A stretch of 64,000 nt of DNA from Marinobacter sp. 1-4A (lineage in GTDB: Bacteria; Pseudomonadota; Gammaproteobacteria; Pseudomonadales; Oleiphilaceae). The DNA lies in assembly GCF_016597725.1 (NCBI RefSeq), contig NZ_VCGY01000002.1:372001-436000 (forward strand), written 5' to 3'. Both the position numbers and the translations under genes were made by a program. Below are positions 17,332 through 26,446 of the stretch, in pieces. Positions within the stretch are counted from its first letter, which is position 1; each line of letters begins with the position of its first letter. Under the pieces are notes generated by a model that made no database searches, had not been told where the DNA came from, and was given only the letters and a program-made list of their open reading frames with translations.

Positions 17332-18498
17332 ATGACGATGGTGAGATTTTCAGACCCCAAAACGCCATATCACAAGGTACCTCCCGAGTGGCTTCCTGCC
17401 TACGAAGCGCACATTCGGGTGGTGGAACGGCAAGTTGCAGTTGTTGCGGCATGGGTTCTCTTGATCACAGTAACCCTATATCAGTTTACCCACGAATTCC
17501 GCATTGCCCACCGTCCCGATCTCTGGCTAACGGAGTTTTTATTCAGGGCACCGGTTCTGGCGAGCGCCCTGTTGACGCTAATCTCGCATTATACCGGCAA
17601 ACCTCTATGCCAAAGCCGCCACCTGCTTAGAGTGATGGGCCTCTCGGTCATGGTTATGATACTTGCGCTCTTTCTGGTTCACTACAACGGGCGCTCAGCC
17701 GATACCTATCAGATCACTAACGGTATGGTTATCAGCTTTTTCGGCGTTGCCATTCTGTCCGTTCGTGGTCCGAAAGAGTGGTGGCTGATGTTTTTCATGC
17801 CGCTAGCGATCTTTTTGCTTGTGGCCCGGGGTAAAGGTTTCGCTATTACAGAGTTGCTCCCCTTCTTATTTGACCCTTTGGTTATGATGGTCATTGGCCT
17901 CGTCATGAGCGAAGCACTGAGGCAGTTGCGAGTAGGCGAGTTTCTGGCCCGACAACAGCTTCGGCAACAGGCAACCACCGATCAGCTCACCGGCCTATTA
18001 AACCGCAGAGCCATGCACCATTTACTGGAGCAAGAGCATGCCCGGGCAAAACGTTACGGGAGCACGTACAGCCTGATTCTCGGGGACCTCGACAACTTCA
18101 AACGCGTAAACGATCGGTACGGCCACAATATTGGCGACATGGTACTACAGGAAACTGCCCGCAGGCTGGGCCTTCACATGCGTACCGAGGACGCCCTATG
18201 CCGCTGGGGTGGCGAGGAAATATTGATGTTGCTGCCAGAGACCGATCTGGAGGGCGCGATGCAGGTTGCAGAGAAAGCTCGTTTGTCTCTGGCCAACGAG
18301 CCCATGTTAGCTGGCGAGCACAGCATCCCCCAAACCATCAGTTTGGGCGTTACCAACTGCTACGGGCTCGATGACATTGAGAGCGCTATCAAGCGGGCGG
18401 ATGATGCGCTCTATCAAGCCAAAGAAAAAGGTCGCAACCGCACAGAGGCAGTTGCTTCAACCCATTCCGACAATAGTTCTATCAAACATCAAACCTGA
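17332..18498 (+). CDS. Membrane-bound diguanylate cyclase (GGDEF)
   Basis: About 388 residues. The N-terminal 210 residues contain five or six membrane segments (VAVVAAWVLLITVTLY, VMGLSVMVMILALFLV, WWLMFFMPLAIFLLVA, LVMMVIGLVMS) with short loops. A GGDEF domain begins at TTDQLTGLLNRRAM near residue 214. The active-site motif reads GGEEI, with Ile replacing Phe; this should still allow GTP binding. An RTED I-site lies five residues before it, so product inhibition by c-di-GMP is expected. The open frame extends upstream to 16852 across the DUF4202 gene, but those residues look like noise. ATG at 17332 or 17338. The end overlaps the convergent GST gene by ten bases. Confidence 0.88.
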   Translation: MTMVRFSDPKTPYHKVPPEWLPAYEAHIRVVERQVAVVAAWVLLITVTLYQFTHEFRIAHRPDLWLTEFLFRAPVLASALLTLISHYTGKPLCQSRHLLRVMGLSVMVMILALFLVHYNGRSADTYQITNGMVISFFGVAILSVRGPKEWWLMFFMPLAIFLLVARGKGFAITELLPFLFDPLVMMVIGLVMSEALRQLRVGEFLARQQLRQQATTDQLTGLLNRRAMHHLLEQEHARAKRYGSTYSLILGDLDNFKRVNDRYGHNIGDMVLQETARRLGLHMRTEDALCRWGGEEILMLLPETDLEGAMQVAEKARLSLANEPMLAGEHSIPQTISLGVTNCYGLDDIESAIKRADDALYQAKEKGRNRTEAVASTHSDNSSIKHQT

Positions 18499-19106
18499 GC
18501 AGACGGGCGCGCTTTTACGCGATCATACCAAGCCTGAAGGTGAGTATGTTCGGGCAGAATACGGATATTCACCACGCGTGCGAACGCTACCGTGGTAAAG
18601 GCGTTAATGTCTGCAGCGGTAAACCGGTCGCAGCAAATATAGTCCTTATCGGCAAGGTGGTCGTTGAGAAACGCCATGAATTTGCCGACACTCTTGCCGC
18701 AGTCCTCACCCCATTCTTTAATGGGGTTCATTCTGTCTTTGAAATATCCGCTGGTGTGCTGGAAGCACATACCGGTAGGCATAAAGAAGTAGAACTCTAC
18801 CCATCGCACCCACTGCTCAATCACGGCCTTCTCTAAAGGCGTGTCGCCCAAAAGCGTCGGCGATTCCGGGTGGTTTTCCTCGAAATACCTGCAAATGGCC
18901 ATGGTCTCGGAGATACAGGTGCCATCATCCAGCTCCATAACCGGCACTTTCTTCATAGGGTTACGAGCCACATATTCCGGCGTCAAATTTTCACCCTTCT
19001 GCAAATCGATTTCGATAAATTCGGCTTTATCTAACAAGCCTTTCTCGGCCATGAACATGCGCACACGGCGGGGATTCGGTGCAGTTTTTGTTTCAAAGAT
19101 TTTCAT
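18489..19106 (-). CDS. Glutathione S-transferase family protein
   Basis: 205 residues with a thioredoxin-fold N-terminal half (MKIFETKTAPNPRRVRMF; NPMKKVPVMELDDGTCISET contains the cis-Pro and glutathione-gamma-glutamyl ESD-like SET site) and an all-helical C-terminal half (DRFTAADINAFTTVAFA contains the conserved N-capping motif). It likely conjugates glutathione to an electrophile or reduces a disulfide; the substrate is unknown. Start at 19106 follows GGAG by nine bases; the longer frame to 19196 lacks support. Confidence 0.88.
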   Translation of the reverse strand: MKIFETKTAPNPRRVRMFMAEKGLLDKAEFIEIDLQKGENLTPEYVARNPMKKVPVMELDDGTCISETMAICRYFEENHPESPTLLGDTPLEKAVIEQWVRWVEFYFFMPTGMCFQHTSGYFKDRMNPIKEWGEDCGKSVGKFMAFLNDHLADKDYICCDRFTAADINAFTTVAFARVVNIRILPEHTHLQAWYDRVKARPSAQV

Positions 19107-19450
19107 TGTTATCAGCTCCGTTCCAGTTAATTCAGGGATGACTTGGCATAACAAACACTCGAGAGACTGACCCGAAAAAAGAGTTGCGTCAAGCAACTAG
19201 CCAGAAGCCTAAATACGTCTTCAGAGTGGGCGTATTTCTGTTAAAACCTTGTAACTGAGCTCAAGACCCTTATGCTTATAGCTACGTGTTAACCGAGACG
19301 ATACGCTTTGCCCTATTTCCTGCACTGTCAGGTAACCGTGAACCTGCAAGCCTCACTCGGTTACCGCTTTATCAGTAATCAAAAGAAAAAACAAAAACGA
19401 CAACAATCGGTTCTACCAGAATTCACCAATCTTCAAATGGAGAAGTGACT
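19107..19450. promoter_or_regulatory. 344-bp upstream region of the betaine transporter with two inverted repeats
   Basis: No gene seen. It lies between the divergent GST and proX-like genes. Two perfect inverted repeats are visible: AAATACG/CGTATTT at 19211-19217 and 19231-19237, and GGTAACCG/CGGTTACC at 19331-19338 and 19358-19365. Between them is a weak promoter candidate, TTGTAA (19249-19254) and TATGCT (19271-19276), spaced 16 bp. These could be operators or leader-RNA stems for osmotic or choline-type control; this is inference. Confidence 0.45.
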
Positions 19451-20419
19451 ATGCGAAAGCTTACGTCTGCTGCACTGCTATGTGCGCTATCAGTACCGGC
19501 CATGGCACAAGCCAACTGTGGTGAAGTATCCATCACAGAAATGAATTGGGCCTCCAACACCGTGGTCACCAACGTCGCCAAATTCATTATGGAGCAAGGT
19601 TATGGCTGCGATGTGTCGGTTATACCGTCAGACACTGTACCTGCTGTAACGTCTGTTGCGGAAAATGGCGAGCCGGACATTGTTACGGAACTGTGGCTGA
19701 ACTCAGCCGGCGAGGCTTACTTGCGCCTCGAAGAAGAAGGCAAAATCGAACGACTAGGCAAGGTGCTTGATCCAGGCGGCTTGGAAGGCTGGTGGCTCCC
19801 CACGTATCTGGTGGAAAAGCACCCCGAGCTGAAAACGATCGAAGGCGTTATGGCCAACCCCGAGCTGGTCGGCGCACGCTTCAATAACTGCCCGGATGGC
19901 TGGGGCTGCAGGATAGTCAATGACAACCTGATTCGCGCTCTGGATCTTGAAGAGTCTGGTATTAAGGTCTTCAACCACGGTTCCGGTGAAACGCTCGCCT
20001 CGTCTATGGCGTCTGCGGTTCAAAATGAAGAGCCCTGGTTCGGCTACTATTGGGGCCCGACTGTACCGCTTGGCAAATACGACATGACCCGCGTAGAGCT
20101 GGGCGAGTACAAGCAGAAGGTTCATGAGAAAAACCAGAACGCGAACGCAGATAATCCCGGCGTATCCGAGTTCCCGGCAGCAACCATACTGACGTCGGTC
20201 ACCACCGACTTCAAAGATCGTGAGCCGGAAGTAACCGAGATGCTCAGTAAAATGACGTTCAAAACCAGTACCATGAGCTCTCTGTTAGCTTGGATGGACT
20301 CTAACAACGCTTCCGGTGAAGAGGCTGCTGTGTACTTCCTCAGTAACAACCGTGATGAGTGGTCTGGCTGGCTGAACGACAACGCCAAAAAGAACCTTGC
20401 CGCAATTCTAGAAAACTGA
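19451..20419 (+). CDS. Glycine betaine/proline-type ABC transporter substrate-binding protein
   Basis: Periplasmic protein of 322 residues with a signal peptide (MRKLTSAALLCALSVPAMAQA). It has the OpuAC/ProX fold with several aromatic residues suited to a quaternary-ammonium cage: EMNWASN, ELWLNSAGEAY, GGLEGWWLPTY and EPWFGYYWGPT. Two cysteine pairs (NCGEV/GCDV and NCPDGWGC) may form disulfides. ATG at 19451 follows GGAG by eight bases; the GTG at 19445 is too close to it. It heads a transporter operon with permease and ATPase downstream. Confidence 0.9.
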   Translation: MRKLTSAALLCALSVPAMAQANCGEVSITEMNWASNTVVTNVAKFIMEQGYGCDVSVIPSDTVPAVTSVAENGEPDIVTELWLNSAGEAYLRLEEEGKIERLGKVLDPGGLEGWWLPTYLVEKHPELKTIEGVMANPELVGARFNNCPDGWGCRIVNDNLIRALDLEESGIKVFNHGSGETLASSMASAVQNEEPWFGYYWGPTVPLGKYDMTRVELGEYKQKVHEKNQNANADNPGVSEFPAATILTSVTTDFKDREPEVTEMLSKMTFKTSTMSSLLAWMDSNNASGEEAAVYFLSNNRDEWSGWLNDNAKKNLAAILEN

Positions 20420-20432
20420 TTGACCCGTCTTG

Positions 20433-20457
20433 GCCCGGAGCACAGGTTGCTCCGGGC
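20433..20457 (+). other. Intercistronic hairpin after the binding-protein gene
   Basis: GCCCGGAGC and GCTCCGGGC form a perfect 9-bp stem with a 7-base loop, 14 bp after the stop codon. There is no T run, so it is more likely an RNA-stabilising or partial-termination stem that favours higher levels of the binding protein than of the permease and ATPase, as known for many ABC operons. Confidence 0.6.
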
Positions 20458-20527
20458 ACATTTGCTAATGACAGTCACCAAATTCTGTTGCGCATGGCGC
20501 CCCATGTGCATAAGAGGCTAAACGAAG

Positions 20528-21562
20528 ATGGCAACCTACGACTCCCTGTTTTCAGCACTTGGGCTAAAAGAATGGTGCGCGGAAGGTAAACAAGACGGCC
20601 CCATGTCGATGGCTGACTTGCTCGCCAAAGCAAAAGGCGACAACGCGGAACCAGAATCTCTGTGGGATTTTCCATTCCCCTCAATGGACGTTCTCAACGA
20701 TTCTTGCGCTGCTTTTCCCCAATCGAGAGAACTCACAAAAGGACTGGAGCAGGGTTTTCTTGCTGTAAAAGATAATCTCAGCCTAGTGCTCGACCCCATG
20801 ACCCAGCCCCTGAGCTGGGCCCTTGATGGTGCCTTATACGGAATGCTCACCGTACCCTGGTGGATCATCATTCCAATCATGTTAGCCATCGTTTTTCTAG
20901 TCACCCGCTCTTGGAAGCTGGTGCTATTTGTTGCTGTTAGCATTTGCCTGCTGGCGTTCGTCGACTACTACGAATACGCCATGCAAACACTCGCCATTAT
21001 TTTTGTTTGTGCCTTTCTCTGTGTGCTACTCGGGGTGCCAATTGGTATCGCCATGTCCCGTAGCGACACCATGCAGAGGCTGACGATTCCCATTCTGGAT
21101 ATGCTGCAAACGCTGCCACCGTTTGTGTATCTCATTCCGTTGATCTTTCTCTTCAGCGTGACTGAATCCAAGCTCTACGGCATTGCCATTATTCTCTATG
21201 CCATAGTGCCTGTGGTGCGGCTAACCAATCTTGGCATACGGTTAGTAGATAAAGATGTGATTGAGGCGGCAGACGCCTTCGGCATGACGCCCCGCCAAAA
21301 ACTGTTCAAGGTTCAGATCCCCTTGGCGCTGCCCAACATTATGGCGGGTGTAAATCAGACAATCATGATGAGCCTTGCCATGGTGGTTATCGCGTCGCTT
21401 GTTTCGGCACCAGGCCTTGGTGTTTTGGTACTTCGGGGCATTCGTAACTTGGAGCTAGGTGTCGGGCTTGTTTCCGGTCTTGGCATTGTCATTCTCGCGG
21501 TCATTTTGGACCGGGTGACCAAGGCTTCTCTCGCGCGTATCAATGCCAGCCAAAATCAGTGA
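20528..21562 (+). CDS. Glycine betaine/proline-type ABC transporter permease (ProW-like)
   Basis: 344-residue permease. A hydrophilic N-terminal stretch of about 100 residues, as in ProW/OpuAB, precedes about seven hydrophobic segments (WWIIIPIMLAIVFLVT, LVLFVAVSICLLAFV, AIIFVCAFLCVLLGVPIG and others). The ATPase-contact EAA loop reads DAFGMTPRQKLFKVQIPLAL. The operon position, 108 bp after the binding protein and nine bases before the ATPase, supports the assignment. Confidence 0.9.
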   Translation: MATYDSLFSALGLKEWCAEGKQDGPMSMADLLAKAKGDNAEPESLWDFPFPSMDVLNDSCAAFPQSRELTKGLEQGFLAVKDNLSLVLDPMTQPLSWALDGALYGMLTVPWWIIIPIMLAIVFLVTRSWKLVLFVAVSICLLAFVDYYEYAMQTLAIIFVCAFLCVLLGVPIGIAMSRSDTMQRLTIPILDMLQTLPPFVYLIPLIFLFSVTESKLYGIAIILYAIVPVVRLTNLGIRLVDKDVIEAADAFGMTPRQKLFKVQIPLALPNIMAGVNQTIMMSLAMVVIASLVSAPGLGVLVLRGIRNLELGVGLVSGLGIVILAVILDRVTKASLARINASQNQ

Positions 21563-21571
21563 GGACACCCA

Positions 21572-22627
21572 GTGGCAAACGACATTAAGATTTCCATCAA
21601 AAACCTCTATAAGATTTTCGGGCCGACACCGGATGTGGCGCTTGAATACGTAAAGCGCGGTATGAACAAGGCCGATCTGCAGGATAAGCAAAACCACGTT
21701 CTTGGGCTAAGGGATATCAACGTAGATATCCTCGATGGCAAAATCACCGTAATCATGGGGCTTTCGGGCTCAGGCAAATCAACACTGATCCGCCACCTCA
21801 ATAGGCTTATTGAACCCACCGCCGGTGAAATCCGGCTTGATGGCAAAAACGTTCTGGAGTTGAACGAAGAGCAACTGCGCCAGCTGCGGCGGGAACAAAT
21901 GTCTATGGTGTTCCAGAAATTCGCCTTGCTGCCCCATAAAACCGTGCTTGAGAACGCGGGCATGGCTCTCAATATTCGTGGTTCAGACGTCACAGACTTT
22001 GAACAAGAAGCGGTAAAATGGCTGGGCCGCGTGGGTCTTGAAGGCAATGAACAGCAGTATCCCCACCAGCTATCCGGCGGCATGCAGCAACGGGTAGGCA
22101 TAGCTCGTGCGCTGGTCTCGAACTCCCCGGTCATGTTGATGGACGAAGCTTTCTCCGCTTTGGACCCGCTAATCCGGTCCGATATGCAGGACTTGCTCTT
22201 GGAACTTCAGGAGGAACTACAGAAAACCATCGTGTTCATTACCCACGATCTGGACGAAGCCCTAAAGCTATCGGATCATCTGGTTATTCTGAAAGATGGA
22301 GAAGTGGTTCAACAGGGAGACCCTCAGGACATCCTGCTCAACCCCAACGATCCCTACATTGTTGCCTTCATAAACGACATCAATCGTGCCCGGGTGCTTC
22401 GGGTACGCTCGATCATGAAAAAGCACGTGGATAACGACGCGGAGTATGCCGGTGACATCTCCGAGAGGGACAATCTGGAGACCGTGCTTTCGCGATCAGG
22501 TGGCGACACAGACAAGGTGTTCAGAGTGGTTCGAAAAGGTGAGATGGTGGGCAGTCTCTGCATGAAAGATCTGACCCGCGCACTGGTCCCTACAGGTGTA
22601 TCCACCCCAAACAATCACAAAGGATAA
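21572..22627 (+). CDS. Glycine betaine/proline-type ABC transporter ATP-binding protein (ProV-like)
   Basis: 351-residue ATPase. Walker A GLSGSGKSTLIRH, Q-loop MVFQKFALLPHKTV, signature LSGGMQQRVGIARAL, Walker B MLMDEAFSALDP and switch His in FITHDLDEAL are all the ProV/OpuAA type. An N-terminal segment, KIFGPTPDVAL, is also characteristic. The C-terminal 80 residues are shorter than two CBS domains and only partly resemble them, so CBS-based osmosensing is uncertain. GTG start at 21572, preceded by GAGGA. Confidence 0.9.
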   Translation: MANDIKISIKNLYKIFGPTPDVALEYVKRGMNKADLQDKQNHVLGLRDINVDILDGKITVIMGLSGSGKSTLIRHLNRLIEPTAGEIRLDGKNVLELNEEQLRQLRREQMSMVFQKFALLPHKTVLENAGMALNIRGSDVTDFEQEAVKWLGRVGLEGNEQQYPHQLSGGMQQRVGIARALVSNSPVMLMDEAFSALDPLIRSDMQDLLLELQEELQKTIVFITHDLDEALKLSDHLVILKDGEVVQQGDPQDILLNPNDPYIVAFINDINRARVLRVRSIMKKHVDNDAEYAGDISERDNLETVLSRSGGDTDKVFRVVRKGEMVGSLCMKDLTRALVPTGVSTPNNHKG

Positions 22628-22678
22628 GCTACCGGAACTAAAGCAGCCTCGCTGCAAGGCCATTTTTTGCAACGTCAT

Positions 22679-22712
22679 ACCCTCAAACCGGTGAGCACAT
22701 CGGCTTGAGGGT
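22679..22712. terminator. Hairpin between convergent genes
   Basis: ACCCTCAAACCG (22679-22690) pairs with CGGCTTGAGGGT (22701-22712) across a ten-base loop with one mismatch. It lies between the convergent proV-like and lipoprotein genes. No T run flanks it on either strand, so it may be a weak bidirectional terminator or a transcript-end protector. Confidence 0.45.
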
Positions 22713-22744
22713 GAGCACGCAAAAACTGTTGTTGGCCCCCTTGA

Positions 22745-23707
22745 TTAATAAGTCGCCTTGTAAGCGGTTATTTCCTCGTTTGAAGAGGTTGTCAGCACCA
22801 GTTTTCCATTCGGACCGATTTCCGCACGCTTTACGTTAGACATAAGCTTCAAAAAGCGGTCTTCCTGATTCATCAGGGCCGGAGCACAGGCCATTTTTGT
22901 AGAGAACATATAGTCAAAGGTCATTCCCTCTGCAGTAAGCTCATACTGACCGCCGTAGCGATTACAGGAAGCCCGACCCGCAAGACGGTTCTCATCAAAA
23001 AACTCAACAGTCATACGGGAGCTATCAATAATGCCCGCACCGGCCAAGTCTTCAACCACCCACTCGACCCCACGGAATAAACGTTCAGGATCACCACCGC
23101 AGCCTTCGAGTACCTCGCCATTCAGCTCAAGGCGAACCTGAGCCGGAAACTGTGCTCCCGACATAGTGTCTTCGCACAACTGCCGGTTTACCTTGAGCGT
23201 TAACGGCTGGCCGTCTAGCTTGCCACGGAACTCGCGGCCGTTTTGATTGGAAACGGTTGTTTCAAGCGCAACCTTTTTCGGCTCACCGGTATCATCGGGG
23301 CGGTTCAGCTCCAACTGTTGATGCATTAATCGCACATACCAGAACGGCTCATTACCGGTAGCTTCAAACGGTGTTTCCAGAGCACCAGCTTGCAGGCAAT
23401 CGGGGTACGCTTGCCCTTTTACCGAAAACATTGCCCATTCGCCCTTGCTCCAGAAAAGGGTTCCTTCGTCATCAGGGGCCTCGTAACGTGCGCCCGAAGC
23501 GCTGACTTTACGCTCCAGTTGCAGCTGCTCGCCCTTGTAATCCACCTTTAGCTGGTCGCCATTACCCAAAGACGTAACATTAATGTTCAGCTGGCCGCAC
23601 TGATAACTGTTTGAGACCTCTTGTGTCTCTGGCGCGGTGGCACAGGCGGTAAGAAAAAGCCCAGTGGCTGCGGCTACAGATGCCATCAAAACCCGTTGTA
23701 AATACAT
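22745..23707 (-). CDS. Lipoprotein with MliC-like, COG3650-like and META domains
   Basis: 320-residue lipoprotein: signal peptide with lipobox LTAC (Cys22). Three modules follow in order. The first, about residues 35-95 (SYQCGQLNINVTS to LFWSKGEWAMF), resembles MliC, the inhibitor of C-type lysozyme. The second, about 110-210 (FEATGNEPFWYVRL to LNGEVLEGCGG), is the COG3650 type. The third, about 215-310 (GVEWVVEDLAGAGIID, RASCNRYGGQYEL, STKMACAPALMNQED), is a META/HslJ domain. An envelope-stress or lysozyme-defence role is inferred from the domains. ATG at 23707 is preferred to the GTG six bases upstream. Confidence 0.85.
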   Translation of the reverse strand: MYLQRVLMASVAAATGLFLTACATAPETQEVSNSYQCGQLNINVTSLGNGDQLKVDYKGEQLQLERKVSASGARYEAPDDEGTLFWSKGEWAMFSVKGQAYPDCLQAGALETPFEATGNEPFWYVRLMHQQLELNRPDDTGEPKKVALETTVSNQNGREFRGKLDGQPLTLKVNRQLCEDTMSGAQFPAQVRLELNGEVLEGCGGDPERLFRGVEWVVEDLAGAGIIDSSRMTVEFFDENRLAGRASCNRYGGQYELTAEGMTFDYMFSTKMACAPALMNQEDRFLKLMSNVKRAEIGPNGKLVLTTSSNEEITAYKATY

Positions 23708-23882
23708 GGACACAACCTACGTTTGTAACTTGGATGAATACCGGCATAGTAAAGACAAGCCTGAGTAAAAACCAATTTTGGGGCCTGCAAAACCTTTACA
23801 AACACGCAACTTATATGACCTCGTCGCTTTTTATCCGTCAGGTGCACGGCTATGCTAGAGCCCATCAATTAGGAGACACCCC

Positions 23883-24623
23883 ATGGCTCTCAGGCTCTAT
23901 CAATTCGCCATTTCCCACTACTGCGAGAAAGTACGCTGGGCGCTGGATTACAAAAATCTCAACTACGAAACCACAAACCTGCTGCCGGGGCAGCATATAA
24001 AAACCATCAAAAAGCTCACCAAAGGTGCGGGCGCATCTGTACCCGTGCTGGAGCATGACGGTGAAGTTGTTCAAGGTTCATCGGAGATTCTCGACTACCT
24101 TGATAAAACCTTTCCCGACAGATCCCTGACCCCGCTTGATGAGTCTGCAAAGGCACAGGCTTTGGCGTGGGAGAAACGTTTGGATGACGAAGCTGGCCCA
24201 GCTGTGCGGTGTTACTCCTACCACCACTTTCTGCAGCGACCCAAAATAGTGGTGCCTCTACTGACCGCAGGCACACCCTTTTACAATCGTATCCTTCTCA
24301 GCCTAGCCTTCAGCCGAGTCAATGAAGTGATGCGAAAATGGATGAAAATCAACGAGAAAACGGCGGAAGAGTCCCGAAAGGTTATGGAAGGCCTGCTAAC
24401 GGAGCTTGCAGAAACCTACAGTAAACAGCCGTTTCTGGCGGGTGACGCCTTCTCCCGCGCCGACCTCACAGCCGCAGCGCTTTTTGCGCCTTTGTTTCAG
24501 CCAGAAGCCTACCCGGTACCCTGGCCAAAACCTGCGCGAATTCCGAAGGATATAAAGGTCTGGCTCACTCAGTGGCAGCCGCAGTTGCAGGTGCTAAACC
24601 GGGTTTATAACGAACATAGGTAG
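23883..24623 (+). CDS. Glutathione S-transferase family protein
   Basis: 246-residue protein with a thioredoxin-fold domain whose active-site region reads ISHYCEKVRWAL (Cys14), like omega/beta-type transferases and the glutaredoxin CxxS position. GASVPVLEHDGEVVQGSSEI contains the cis-Pro and glutathione-binding Ser. The long helical C-terminal domain (KQPFLAGDAFSRADLTAAAL) has the conserved capping Asp. AGGAG lies seven bases before the ATG. It is unrelated in detail to the GST at 18489-19106. Substrate unknown. Confidence 0.88.
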   Translation: MALRLYQFAISHYCEKVRWALDYKNLNYETTNLLPGQHIKTIKKLTKGAGASVPVLEHDGEVVQGSSEILDYLDKTFPDRSLTPLDESAKAQALAWEKRLDDEAGPAVRCYSYHHFLQRPKIVVPLLTAGTPFYNRILLSLAFSRVNEVMRKWMKINEKTAEESRKVMEGLLTELAETYSKQPFLAGDAFSRADLTAAALFAPLFQPEAYPVPWPKPARIPKDIKVWLTQWQPQLQVLNRVYNEHR

Positions 24624-24701
24624 CCCGTTGGCATAGACCGCTTAATATAATGGGCTATTACATAAATCTATCACTGGTTTGAGTCGCTTTCGGAATACAG
24701 C

Positions 24702-25619
24702 ATGCAAGAGCAACCCCTACGCCTAAACGGCCAAGACAACCACACCATAACCGGAACGATTGTTTGCCCTAGCTCACCGCGCTCTGCTCTGGTTATCGCC
24801 CACGGCATGGCCGAACACGCTGGACGATACGTAAATTTCGCCCGCTGGCTGGCCGAACGGGATATTGCCGTTGTTACACTGAATCATCGGGGCCACGGCC
24901 CTGACTGCGAATCCGACCAGCTTGGCCACTACAGTGATACGGATGGCTGGAGCAAGGTAGTCGACGATCTAAACCGGGTACTGCTTGATACCCGGGAACG
25001 CTTCCCCTCTATTCCACTGACCTTGCTCGGGCACAGCATGGGCTCGTTCATCGCCCAAAGCTGCGCGCAGCAGCATCCTGAATCTCTGGACAGGCTGATA
25101 CTGAGCGCAACCAACCGCATCCCCCGCATTCAATTATGGGCATCCGGAGCCTTTATTGGCGCAATTGGCAGGTTTCACGGCAACCATCATCGAAGCCCAA
25201 CCATTGCCAAAATGTCCTTCGGAAAGTTTAATCGAATGTTTCGTCCCAACCGCACTGATTCTGATTGGTTGAGCCGCGATACGGCTCAGGTAGACCGATA
25301 TCTTGCAGACCCTCTATGCGGATTCGAATGCACGACAGGCCTATGGAAAGATTTCATACAAGGGATACTTAGTATTAGGCCTTCAACTTGGAGAAAGGAC
25401 CTTCCGGTTCACCTCTTCTCCGGTTCCGATGACCCCGTGGGCGAAATGGGCAAAGGGGTTTCCCGCCACTTAGAGGACATTCGCCGAGCCGGAGTAAAAG
25501 AGACCAGTCTTCGGCTGTTTGAAGGCGGGCGCCACGAAATGCTGAATGAGACCAATGCAGAGGAAGTTCGCGAACACGTGCTATCGCTGCTTGCTTCCGA
25601 AAAGCAGACTTTTGCCTGA
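24702..25619 (+). CDS. Alpha/beta hydrolase, monoacylglycerol-lipase/lysophospholipase type
   Basis: 305-residue cytoplasmic serine hydrolase. LVIAHGMAEHAGRY (HGxAEHxxRY) is diagnostic of the lysophospholipase L2/monoacylglycerol lipase group. The nucleophile elbow is LLGHSMGSF, the acid is in LFSGSDDPVG and the catalytic His is in FEGGRHEMLNE. It probably cleaves acyl esters of glycerol or lysophospholipids. No signal peptide. It is followed 42 bp later by modA on the same strand, so read-through is possible. Confidence 0.88.
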   Translation: MQEQPLRLNGQDNHTITGTIVCPSSPRSALVIAHGMAEHAGRYVNFARWLAERDIAVVTLNHRGHGPDCESDQLGHYSDTDGWSKVVDDLNRVLLDTRERFPSIPLTLLGHSMGSFIAQSCAQQHPESLDRLILSATNRIPRIQLWASGAFIGAIGRFHGNHHRSPTIAKMSFGKFNRMFRPNRTDSDWLSRDTAQVDRYLADPLCGFECTTGLWKDFIQGILSIRPSTWRKDLPVHLFSGSDDPVGEMGKGVSRHLEDIRRAGVKETSLRLFEGGRHEMLNETNAEEVREHVLSLLASEKQTFA

Positions 25620-25661
25620 CAGCAATACCACTCACTATCTACCGCCATTGGGTCTTTGAAA

Positions 25662-26426
25662 ATGAACGATTGCAAGCTGGCAACACTATGCCTAGCACTC
25701 TGGCTGCCACTGACATTCGGCACCGCTGCACACGCCGCAGATGTTCGTATTGCTGTCGCCGCCAACTTCACCGACACAACTCGCGACTTGATTGTGGCAT
25801 TTCACGAAGCCACCGGCTTAGAAGCCGTCGCAAGCTATGGCTCTACCGGCAAGCTGTACGCACAAATAGACAACGGTGCTCCGTTTGACGTGTTCCTTGC
25901 TGCCGACAGCCACCGCCCGGAACTGCTGGAGAAAAGTGGCCAAGGGGTGGCTGGCACCCGATTCACATACGCCCGAGGCAAGCTGGCACTTTGGACCCCG
26001 ACTCCCGGCACTTTTGAAGATCCGAAAGCATGGCTTGAGTCAGGCGAATTCGCTCGCTTGGCGATTGCGAACCCAAAAACTGCACCTTATGGCTTTGCGG
26101 CTCAGGAAGTACTCACCAAGATGGACCTCTGGGACTCATTACAAAGCCGCTTGGTACGCGGGGACTCCATCGCTCAAACCTTTCAATTTGTCGCAACCAC
26201 CAATGCCCAGTCAGGTTTTGTGGCACTCTCACAAGTACGAGCTTGGGACAGTCAAGGCGGCTCACTCTGGATGATTCCACAAAGCTACTATTCCCCAATT
26301 AATCAACAAGCTATTCTTCTGACTCGTAGCGAAAGCAATCAGGCCGCGCATCAGTGGATAGAATTTTTGCGCAGCGATACAGCTAAAAACATTATTGAAG
26401 AGTTCGGCTATGAGACCGAGAACTGA
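25662..26426 (+). CDS. modA: Molybdate ABC transporter substrate-binding protein
   Basis: 254-residue periplasmic protein: signal peptide ending AAHAA, then VRIAVAANFTDTTRDLI, the ModA N-terminal signature. SYGSTGKLYAQI carries the oxyanion-binding Ser, and APFDVFLAADSHRPELL, ANPKTAPYGFAA and FVALSQV are family-typical. It captures molybdate (or tungstate) for ModBC. The ATG at 25662 is preferred to the TTG two codons upstream. modB follows 20 bp later. Confidence 0.93.
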   Translation: MNDCKLATLCLALWLPLTFGTAAHAADVRIAVAANFTDTTRDLIVAFHEATGLEAVASYGSTGKLYAQIDNGAPFDVFLAADSHRPELLEKSGQGVAGTRFTYARGKLALWTPTPGTFEDPKAWLESGEFARLAIANPKTAPYGFAAQEVLTKMDLWDSLQSRLVRGDSIAQTFQFVATTNAQSGFVALSQVRAWDSQGGSLWMIPQSYYSPINQQAILLTRSESNQAAHQWIEFLRSDTAKNIIEEFGYETEN

Positions 26427-26446
26427 GATATAACCCGGCCGACACC

